Shown: positions 42,392-50,169 of the stretch, one piece after another
How the letters are laid out: each line of letters starts with the position of its first letter
How positions within the stretch are numbered: the stretch's first letter is position 1
Assembly (NCBI GenBank): GCA_025769875.1
Contig: JAGFNK010000392.1
Location: 1 to 50,169, forward strand
Direction of reading: 5' to 3'
Origin: Russula earlei
Lineage: Eukaryota; Basidiomycota; Agaricomycetes; Russulales; Russulaceae
Length of the DNA: 50,169 bases
Notes under the pieces: model-generated
What the model was told of the DNA's origin: nothing
Seen by the model: the letters and a program-made list of their open reading frames with translations, nothing else
Databases searched by the model: none
Position numbers and translations under genes: made by a program

Positions 42392-44241
42392 TGTTATACC
42401 ATTTTCCTTTTACGTTTACCTCTTACCTCTTGCTATGGACTGCTTGCTTTCGTACGTCCCTTTGCTTACTAGTCTTGTGATCTCTTATGTCTTGTGATCC
42501 CTTCTGTGTTATCATGTGATCCATACACATCCAGGTAACACTGGATTGCTGTTACTTTCCCTTTGTTTGGTTCTCTTTCCATTTATATTCACTTCTTAGT
42601 TTCGACTGTGCAATGCTGCACACTTACTGTGCAGCACAGTTACTTGGTTCTGACTCATTCATGGACCCATTTCTATGACTCCTACTTATTATGACTCCTA
42701 CTATACTAGTAGCACAGTCAAAGCGCAGCTATTGCTGTGCTTCTCCTGTATATATAAGCTCAGTACTTTGTGACCAAAGCCCTAAGCTTGGTCTCTTGTA
42801 GAATTCCAACCTACTCTTGTCCAACATATTCTCCTGCAACCCACTTCACTCTCACAAACTTAAACCACAACCACCTCTCCATTTCATCAACTCCCAACAC
42901 ACCATCCACCATCTACTCTTCGCTTTTCCCTTCCTTCCCTAAGAGTCTCTCTTCACTCCCCTGAGAAGAGCTCTCCTCCTTTAAGACCTACCTTCCTCTA
43001 CTCTCTCTGCATTGTTCAAGGTCCCCGATGGACTTGAATGCATATAGCTAGTGGAACCAGCCCTAGTCTATCCCATTACAAACTTACCCTAGCTTCTCAA
43101 CGAACCGAGTCGTACTAGGAAGGGTCTATTGGCCATAACCTGTTTAGCATAAAACACTTTGACTGTCAAGACTCACTGTTGAACTATCCAGTTCAAGAGC
43201 GAGAGATAAGCTCGAAGACGAGTCGATAGACGTCCAAGACTGCATGGGCAAGGAGTAGAGTCCAGAGTAGTAACAAATACCAGAGAGGTATTGTTACTGT
43301 GAGAGTAGGGCAGTCACGCAGGGAAGAGGCCAGGATAGTCACAAGGGGATGGTCCTTAAAGGAGTATCCCAGGGATGGGGAGTGCCGTAAACAAATGGAC
43401 AGTCTGAGGACTGTCCGCTACTTTATTGAGCGCTTATATACTACAAGAGAACTGCTAAATAGGGAACAAGTCATAACCTTGTTATCAAGCACAGTAGAGT
43501 GATGAGTAAGAAGTCGGAGGACGCTTACTGAGCATGCTCAGTCATGCTCAGTAAGCTGCTGAGTAAGAAGGCTTCTCTTGATGAGTAAGAGCTTCCATTG
43601 TCCACGTGTTCACTGCTTTAGTGCACATGTGAGCACCTGATTCATTTCCTGTTAGTTAGTTTAGGGCCGGTCATTTGAGGACTTGTAGTTTGGTTAGGGA
43701 ATAGTGTTAACTTATAAGGCCCTTATATAGTTCTATTAGGGTCCTTAGAGTCGACCCTAATACTTCTATTAAGGTCCTTAGTGTTGCTTTATAGTTCGTT
43801 CTATAGTTATTAGAGTTGGTCTAATAACGCGTTGTAGGGCCTTTGATACTAGGTTAGCACCTATTGTAGAGTTTCTAGGGTCGTTCCAAAGGGTCCTTAG
43901 GAAGGCCCTAATACTGTCTTTTGTTGCTAGAAGGGTTGCCTTTAAGTGGGGCTTGCTGTATGTCGATTGTGCCGAGAATCGCTCGCGCAACAATGCGCGC
44001 GCAATATTGTGGACACCTCTACTCACCCCTTTTGCTCGTGTGAACAGGGTGACATCATAGAGGCTGGGTTTCCTCCTATAAGGAAGGGTCCTTCAAGGGC
44101 CCTCTCCGGAGAATGGTTCATGACATTGACCACTGCAGGGATCCTTACTCATTATACATGGGAACCAGCCCATTTCTTGAACACCTCTCTATCATCGACT
44201 TGCTTTCCGCTTGTGAACTGACATGGCTAGTTACCGTGACA
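42392..44241 (+). repeat. Gypsy B 3' LTR, split by a solo LTR D
   Basis: The LTR runs 42392-43163 and 44131-44241 around the insertion. Removing 962 bases plus one TTGAC leaves 883 bases, exactly the 5' LTR length. Confidence 0.94.
43164..44125 (-). mobile_element. Solo LTR, family D, subtype D1
   Basis: 962 bases, TGTCAAGACTC to GGTTCATGACA, with perfect TTGAC duplications (43159-43163 and 44126-44130). This is the youngest layer here, inserted into a recent gypsy B LTR. It keeps the palindrome ACTGAGCATGCTCAGT and the start-site inverted repeat. Confidence 0.95.
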
Positions 44242-44820
44242 GGCTGTGAGCTGGGCCAAGCCAGGCCAAAGTGATGGCTTTGTGACAGGTTTGGCCTGGC
44301 CTATGATTTGAAAAGCCAAAGCCAGGCCATCAAGCCACAGCTTTGACCTTTTTTGGGGGGTGATCATCAAACTTTAATTTATCAACTTTGCATTGACACA
44401 CCATTGTTCCTGTCATTTTTCATTGTTGTATCTGCACTCTTCTCTCAACCTTCCTTTTTGCTCAAGTACATGTACAATGTAAGTCATGGTGGCCTATATG
44501 TCAATGTGCCCAATGCTTATCTTTGCGTCATCAACTTGCGCTCCTCCCCCTTCTGCATCCAAAATGTCCACTCCTAACACAGTCAAACAACTTGTCAAGG
44601 ATATCAACTCTCTCTCTAGCTCTTTGTTGGATGCTGTACTAGCCCCCTCCCATGCCACATGTTCACTCTCCCTTCTCCCTTCATTTCCTCTTCCTTTCTC
44701 ATGCACTCACCTCTTGACAACATCCCTGCCACAGTCCTCACCCCATGTCAGCAGACTACAACAATGGCTCAAGTCAATCACCATCAATGTCACTTGCCTT
44801 GGCTCCAGCCCACTCGTCCT
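44242..44820. other. No recognised gene
   Basis: 44242-44345 is rich in GGCCAAGCC/GGCTTTG-type short inverted motifs, possibly the subterminal region of a hAT-like element. From 44400 on there are only weak open frames (one starting MSTPNTVKQLVKDINSLSSS near 44565) with no family I recognise. Confidence 0.35.
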
Positions 44821-44822
44821 TA

Positions 44823-45355
44823 CTGTCGTTTTCATGTGACCTTGCACTTGCCATTTTTGGATGTCATTTCAAGTGCAAAATCAAAACTGCTATATCTCAA
44901 CAGCTTCTCAACATATTGCCTTGAAACTTTGACAGTAGAACCTTATATACTGTACCTAGGTGCAGCTAAAATATGGGAGCATAATATTCAGTTCTTGAAA
45001 TGTTGATTTTCAGGTGCTGACATGGGTGCAAAACTTTGAACTGCCATATCTCAACTGTTTCTCAATCGATTGACTTGAAACTTCAACAATGGGATCTCAT
45101 GTACTGTATCTAGGTGCAGCCCAAGAGCTGGGGTCTAATTCTTAGTTCTTGAAGTTTTGATTTTTGGGTGTGATCTGAGTGCAAAATTTTGAACTGCCAT
45201 ATCTCAACCGTTTCTCAATAGATTGCCTTGAAACTTGGACAGTAGAACCTTATATACTGTGTCTAGGTGCAGCTAAAATATGGGAGCCTAATGTTCAGTT
45301 CCTGAAATTTCGATTTTTGGGTGCCAATCTGCATGCAAAATTTCGGACCTGCCAT
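44823..45355 (+). mobile_element. Broken end of the foldback family
   Basis: It begins after TTA with CTGTCGTTTTCATG, as the element at 869, and contains three 154-base units (TATCTCAAC at about 44893, 45046 and 45202). It stops at 45355 against P450 sequence. It provides a second uninterrupted version of the Harbinger target (TTA at 45142-45144). Confidence 0.85.
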
Positions 45356-45734
45356 ATCCATATGATCCCTCCCGGCCCGCTCCTTTGTTACTACTTCCTT
45401 CGCTCTTATCCTGAGCACACTCTACGAGCCTGGTCAAGGATATATGGGACACTCTTCTCTATATGGATGGGTAACCAGCTCTTTGTCATGATTTCAAATG
45501 CACAAATTGACTTGCTGGTCAACAACAGCGCCATGCAGATGATGTTTCCTCTGCAGGCAACAGCATCAACGGATTGCCATGCAGCTACTTTCCCTCAAGG
45601 CCATCCATCCAAGGATACTCCTCTGATGAAACCCACATCTTACCTCGATCAATGTATCACCAAACAAAGAAGGGAGTATTGCCGATCAGCCCAGCGAACA
45701 TTGTCGGTCAGTTTGTCTTGAAGTAGGCAACTAC
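45356..45734 (+). pseudogene. Cytochrome P450 N-terminal fragment
   Basis: The frame has the proline-rich hinge IPPGPLL, then SYPEHTLRAWSRIYGTLFSI and WMGNQLFVMIS, typical of the N-terminal part of microsomal fungal P450s. After frameshifts or an intron, IAMQLLSLKAIHPRI and YHQTKKGVLPISPANIVGQF follow, matching the usual helix C-D region. The membrane anchor is missing where foldback sequence ends at 45355. The gene is cut at 45734 by gypsy F. The heme-binding Cys region is not in the window. Confidence 0.7.
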
Positions 45735-46565
45735 TGTCAAGACACGTACTGCTGATCACTAAGGACTCAGGAGCAGGTGGGCAAGGGTCGGAACAGATGA
45801 TACGCGGCGAAGGTGGTGTTGAACAGGAGGACGAGCCAAATGATGAGGAGGTACCAGATGGGGACTGGTAAGTGTTGCAAGAGGCAGAGGCGAAGACTGG
45901 AGGCCAGTGCAGCGAGGGGCTTTAGACAAGGCAGGTCATTGAAGAGTACCTTGAAGGCGAGGGAAGTCTTTAAACTGAGCGGTCACAGGGGAGTACCCAG
46001 GAGTATGAGAGTATCACAAATGGACAGTCTGACGACTGCCATGCTTCATTGGGGCTTATATACAGTGTACAGGGTCGATTACAAAGCACTGGGACTATTC
46101 TAGACTCTTTGGTACCATCCAATAGGACTACAGAGGCATAAACTTGCTTGTGTCAAGTTTCAGGCTTACTGAGCGCATTACTGATCATTGTGGAGCGATG
46201 ACATCATTATGATGTCACTGTGGGGCGCTTAGTGAGCCTATGAGGTCACTGTGGAGTCGCTCAGTCAGCCATGATGTCATTGGAGCCTTGATGACGTCAG
46301 ATGATTTATGCAACAGTTTCTAAGAGTTTGTGCCACTGTTTTGGGTCCATGGTGGCTGGGTGGCCATGTGGCTGCCACGCGATGATTGACCCGATTAGGA
46401 AACCGGGTGCCTGGTCGTGTTAGAGTGCCTTTGCAATAGCAATATCTTGTACCACAGGAGGGATAGCCCAGAAAATGGAAGGGAGTCGGCAATGCAAAGT
46501 GAGAGAGGTCTTTCTTGAGTAAAATAGGACAATCCTCGGCCAGGACTTGGCCTTGGTTCGTAACA
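45735..46565 (-). repeat. Gypsy F 3' LTR (family F)
   Basis: 831 bases. On the plus strand it starts TGTCAAGACACG and ends GGTTCGTAACA. The outer 5 bases are ACTAC (45730-45734); the partner duplication would be beyond the window. It identifies the solo LTRs at 1449 and 29832 as family F. Confidence 0.93.
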
Positions 46566-46580
46566 TTCATCCCCTCTTTA
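46566..46580 (-). promoter_or_regulatory. Polypurine tract of gypsy F
   Basis: In the element's direction AAAGAGGGGATGAA abuts the 3' LTR. Confidence 0.7.
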
Positions 46581-46813
46581 TAGACTTGTTGCTCCTGCAA
46601 CAGTAGGAATTTGTTTCTTTGGAAGGTGGAGTAGTTTGCATATGAAAAGTCGAAGTCTGTTCATTCGTGGGGAGTTCTCCCTTGTTCTATGGATTGCTTT
46701 GGGGATAGCTGTGGTCGATTGAGTGCATGTGATCGCAGGAGTTCTCTGAAAAGTTTGTTGGTAACAAGGATTAAAGGTAATCATCGACAGAGGTCATGAT
46801 GAGAGTTGTTGGT

Positions 46814-48024
46814 TTAGGGGTTACTCCTGGTGGGAATTGTTCTAAGCGCCTTTGGATATTTCCGATGGAAGTCTTTAACAAGTGATTGCGCTTTTGATAG
46901 GGTAGATGCTGGTTCCCAAGTATTTTCTGCGACCGTATACCCTTTCCATTTAACTAGGTATTGGATTCCTTTGCGGTTTGGGGAGAGCCGAGAGTTTAGG
47001 ATCTGCTCTACTTCATATTGTTCTTCACCTTCGACTAATATTGGTGGCGGGTTTGAAAAGTTAGGACCATGGGCAATGGTTTCTTTGTAAGGTTTAATCA
47101 GGGAGTGGTGAAAAACCAGGTGTATCTTCCAAGACTTTGGTAGTTCGAGGCGAACGTTTACTGGATAGGCAGTGGTGACTTTGAATGGCCCATAGCGTCG
47201 AGGGGCTAGTTTTGCTTTTGGGTGAGTCATTCGTAGATTCGTGGCTTCCAGCCATACTTGATCCCCTTCTTTAAAACTGAAATGTGGAGGATTGAGGTCC
47301 TGATTGCTTCATGATTTCTGTTGCTCGGTTCAGGGAGGCAGCTACTTCTTCTCTGAGTTGGTTTAGTCTTGATAGTCTTTCTTGGATTGAAGGGAACTTT
47401 GATGTAAAGGCAAGGGGCGGAGCAAATGTTGGGTTAAAGCCATACCAGACTTCAAACGGGGGTTTGTTCGTAGCACTGTGTTGTCTGGCATTATGTGCGA
47501 ACTCCATAAAGGGAACTAGTTCTGCCCAATTGTCTGCTTGATGGTTGCAAAATATTCGTAGGTATTGTTCTAGTTCTTGGTTAACTCGTTCTGTTTCTCC
47601 GTCTGTCTGTGGGTGATATGCTGTGCTTAATGATACTTTGACATTTAACTTTTTCCATAGTTCTTGAGTGACTTTTGCTGCGAATTGAGGGCCTCTGTCC
47701 GATATTATTTGTGTTGGGAGCCCTATTCTTCTCCAGACATTGTTCATGATTAGTGTCGCTGTTTTCGTCTGCTGTGATTGTCTTGAGGCAAGGGGTAATG
47801 ATTATTGCTTTACTGAATCGATCTACCACGACTAGGAGGCTGTCGAAGCCTTGTGAAATCGGTAGGTCCGTGATAAAGTCCATAGTAATGCTTTTCCATA
47901 CTTCTCCAGCTGGTGTAATGGGTACAAGGGGTGTTTCTGTCTTTGGACGGTTCTTTGTACTTTGGCAAGTTGCGCAACCGTCTACATAACTTTTGACATA
48001 GGTTAGCATTCCTGGCCACCAATA
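46814..48024 (-). pseudogene. Gypsy F integrase and chromodomain
   Basis: Finger segment YVKSYVDGCATCQSTKNRPK and core with Asp in ITMDFITDLP, Asp in IISDRGPQF and Glu in TDGETERVNQ, so all three catalytic residues are kept. A one-base frameshift near 47765 lies between the first and second Asp. The chromodomain (YEVEQILNSRLSPNRKG, QYLVKWKGYTVAENTWEP) ends near 46814. Another frame change is near 47250. Confidence 0.88.
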
Positions 48025-48027
48025 GTT

Positions 48028-49620
48028 TCAGCTGATTAGTTCATAAGTTTTCCATTGGCCAGGATGCCCAGTGGCAAGGGAGTCATGGTGTAGTTTTAGA
48101 ATTTTCTTTCTTAGGGTGTCGTTGTTTGGGATATAGACTTTTCCTTTGAATAGTATTAGTCCATCTTCAAGGTTCCAGTCCTGTAAGCCTTTGGATAGTC
48201 GCCTTGGTCCATTCTTTATAATGATTGCTAACGCGTTAGATACTTCTGGGTCATAGTCCTTGCTAGATCGTAGTTGTTGTCGAAGTTCCTGGTCACCGAT
48301 TGGTTCTGTAGCAGAGGTGCGTGTTGCTCTAATTTTAAAAAATTTGTCATCTAGGAGCACCTTTCCATCATTTTCGTTTTGTATCCCCTCTTTAAAGTCT
48401 GGCCACCTGGACAGACCGTCTGCTTTGTTCATAGTTCCTGGGTGGTGGGTGATGGTGAAGTCGAAGCTGCTGAGGAGGAGTGCCCATCGGGCTTGTCGTC
48501 TCGTGAGTTTCTGTTTTGTCATGAAGTATGTCAAGTTATTGTGGTCTGTCCATAGATCAATGGGGTGTGTAGCGCCTTCAAGGTAGTGTCGGAAGTGCCA
48601 GAGGGATAAACGATAGCAAGGAGTTCTTTATCGTAGATCATGTAATTTTGTTGTGCAGGGGTCCAAGGATTTCGAGAAATAGGCTACTGGGTGATATCTG
48701 TTAAATTCATCGGGTTGTTCCAAGATTGCACCGACTGCAAAGTCACTTGCATCGCAGATGAGTCGAAAGGGTTTCGTATGGTCAGGTAACATGAGGATTG
48801 GGGCCGTTGTGAATGCTTGGATTAGTTTCTGAAATGCTTGTTCTTCATCGTCTTCCCACTTGAAGGGGTTTTCTTTCTTTGTTAAGTTAAACAAGGGCCG
48901 TGCTATTCGAGAGTATTGGTGGATAAATCGTCGATAGAAGTTGCAGAATCCTAGAAATGCTTGTACTTCCGTAACATTGGTCGGAGTAGGCCACTTTGTA
49001 ATGCCTATTAACTTGTCTTGGTCCATGGATATTCATCCTTGGGAGATATTGATGCCTAGGTAACTAATAGAGGTTTGTCGGAAAGCACATTTCTCTGGTT
49101 TCAAGTATAAGTCGTGGTCTTGGAGTGTTTTTAGGACCCTATGTAGTCCAGTCGTCTAGTTCGTTCAAGGTTTGCACCATGATTAGTATATCATCTAGAT
49201 AAACAACCACTCGTTCAGTGGCAATGTATTTCGCTAGGATGGTGTTCATAAACGCTGGAAAGTGGCTGGGGCGTTGCAGAGACCAAATGTCATTATCAAT
49301 GGTTCGAAGAGTCCTAATGGTGTCTTGAATGCTGCGAGGTGTTCATCGCCCTCTCTGAGGCGAATATTGTTGTATCCCCATCGTACGTCAAACTTGGTAA
49401 AGTATTGGGCTCCTTGGAGTTTGTCAATTAATTCAGGAATCAAGGGTAGTGGATACGCGTCTTTGATAGTTGCTGTATTCAGGGCTCTGTAGTCTTGTAC
49501 TGGTCGTAGATTTCCTCCTTTCTTTTCTACAAAGAAGAATGGGCTGGCAATAGCTGCTTTTGATGGTCGGATTGTGCCTCTTTTCAAATGTTCATCTAAG
49601 TATTCTTTTAGGGCTTGTAG
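48028..49620 (-). pseudogene. Gypsy F reverse transcriptase and RNase H
   Basis: RT: SPFFFVEKKGGNLRPVQDYR, MTFGLCNAPATF, and palm VVVYLDDILIM (YLDD at 49190-49201) in another frame. Connection: FLGFCNFYRRFIHQYSRIA. RNase H: FRLICDASDFAVGAILEQ, then after a frameshift YDKELLAIV, and QKLTRRQARWALLLSSFDF. Frameshifts lie near 49258 and 48645. An in-frame TGA (plus-strand bases 49033-49035) falls in a Gly-Arg-Ile-Ser context. Confidence 0.88.
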
Positions 49621-50169
49621 TTCCTTGGGAGTAAGTCGGTAAATGCCAGAATCGCGTCAGGCGATCCCTGGTTTTAGATTGATTGCATGGTCCCATGGTT
49701 GGTGAGCAGGAAGGCGTTGAGAAGCTTGTTCATCGAAAACCTTTCGCCATTTCAAGAATTGGGCAGGGATTAGTTCGTCTAATGTCTTAGGGGGGTTGTT
49801 TCTGCATTGGCTAGCTTGGTAGCTGTGGTTGATTTGGCTCTTATGCTGATTGTTATTGGGCTAAACGCATCGTGGATTTGTTCGTCAACACATGGGTTCA
49901 ATGGTCCTTCAGTATCTGGGAAGATTAGTGCAGCAATGTCCGTAAACTCGGGTTCTTCTTCTTCAGGGAAAGTAAGCGCTAGTATTTGATAATTCTGCGT
50001 TCCAGATGCAGATGCAATGGTTATGCTTGGGTGTGTGGTAAGGCAAGTTCGGGGGCAGTTCCTCAGTGTATTGTATCATTCGCCCAATCAATATCTGGGT
50101 TGTGGTGTCGTAGCCATCTGTTCCTAAGATACGGTCGTGATCTCCAATGTTAGTGACAAGGAATTCTGA
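49621..50169 (-). pseudogene. Gypsy F protease C-terminus and linker, partial
   Basis: At the window edge the minus strand reads EFLVTNIGDHDRILGT, then after a one-base shift WLRHHNPDIDWAND, the end of a chromovirus protease. FDEQASQRLPAHQPWDHAIN, the RT lead-in, follows near 49700. The protease active-site Asp is outside the window. Confidence 0.75.

Larger units (their letters stand above)
34386..44241 (+). mobile_element. Ty3/gypsy chromovirus B, full length
   Basis: A 9856-base span with 883-base LTRs (after removing the nested LTR). The flanks are GGCCG and GGCTG, a target duplication with one C/T change. Order: LTR, self-priming site, gag, protease-RT-RNase H-integrase-chromodomain, ORF3, polypurine tract, LTR. 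Nested insertions are a solo LTR C in integrase (39405) and a solo LTR D in the 3' LTR (43164). The two LTRs differ at only a handful of sites, mostly CpG, so B is younger than A. Stops and a catalytic Glu to Lys change make it non-functional. Confidence 0.94.
45735..50169 (-). mobile_element. Ty3/gypsy chromovirus F, partial
   Basis: The minus-strand element has its 3' LTR at 45735-46565 and coding order (from right) protease, RT, RNase H, integrase, chromodomain. The 5' LTR and gag lie beyond the window. It differs from A and B in pol (YLDD rather than YMDD; DGETERVNQ in integrase), and there is no long ORF3 between the chromodomain and the LTR. Several frameshifts show it is defective. Confidence 0.92.

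Noticed and set aside
34357..44345. A complete hAT element around gypsy B
   Set aside because: One end-like sequence (TAGGGTTGTGCCC) and GGCC-rich flanks were seen, but no opposite end or 8-base duplication was found.
16075..49035. Classical RIP (CpA to TpA) as the mutation process
   Set aside because: Identified changes are at CpG (CGA to TGA, CCGA to CCAA). TAA stops expected from CAA to TAA are rare.

Overview
The window looks like an almost gene-free, transposon-packed stretch of a basidiomycete genome, most probably an Agaricomycete. The evidence is chromodomain Ty3/gypsy elements, a BED-type hAT transposase, a multi-copy DUF6589-type protein, a RecQ-type helicase with a typical Agaricomycete C-terminal tail, a Harbinger element with a SANT partner gene, introns of about 50 bases, and a cytochrome P450 fragment. 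I see no rRNA, no CRISPR array and no intact single-copy host gene. Everything was read by eye. Boundaries are exact to the base where a target-site duplication (TSD) is visible and approximate elsewhere.

Layout from left to right. A minus-strand hAT transposase gene (start near 15477, end near 500) is split into pieces. Its last exon junction was hit by an 8.9 kb foldback element (869-9739, TA duplication, two 1.7 kb inverted arms). That element was then hit by a solo LTR of family F (1449-2277), a solo LTR of family D (4427-5388) and a young PIF/Harbinger transposon (6200-9417). A second family D LTR (9975-12564) sits in the hAT gene and itself holds a Tc1-type DD34E element (10253-11870). 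From 15858 to about 28545 a plus-strand DUF6589 gene is cut into four pieces by gypsy element A (16075-25610) and two family E solo LTRs. Gypsy A carries its own insertions and an internal inversion. A convergent minus-strand RecQ-like helicase follows (31523 to about 28490), split by a family F LTR. After another family E LTR and a 97-base palindrome comes gypsy element B (34386-44241), with a family C solo LTR in its integrase gene and a family D solo LTR in its 3' LTR. The right end has a broken end of the foldback family, the N-terminal part of a P450 pseudogene, and gypsy element F on the minus strand running off the window.

Five LTR families (B, C, D, E, F) occur; C is the LTR of gypsy A. 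Gypsy A and B are sister-type chromoviruses that appear to self-prime reverse transcription: the 12 bases at their predicted RNA 5' end are exactly complementary to the 12 bases just inside the 5' LTR. Both also carry an additional gene downstream of pol that encodes zinc knuckles. All five LTR families have an inverted repeat across the predicted transcription start. Nearly every premature stop in the old elements is TGA where the family has Arg, and the lost integrase catalytic residues fit CpG to CpA changes, which points to 5-methylcytosine deamination. The Harbinger element is the exception: its 171-base ends look identical and its SANT gene is open across three exons.
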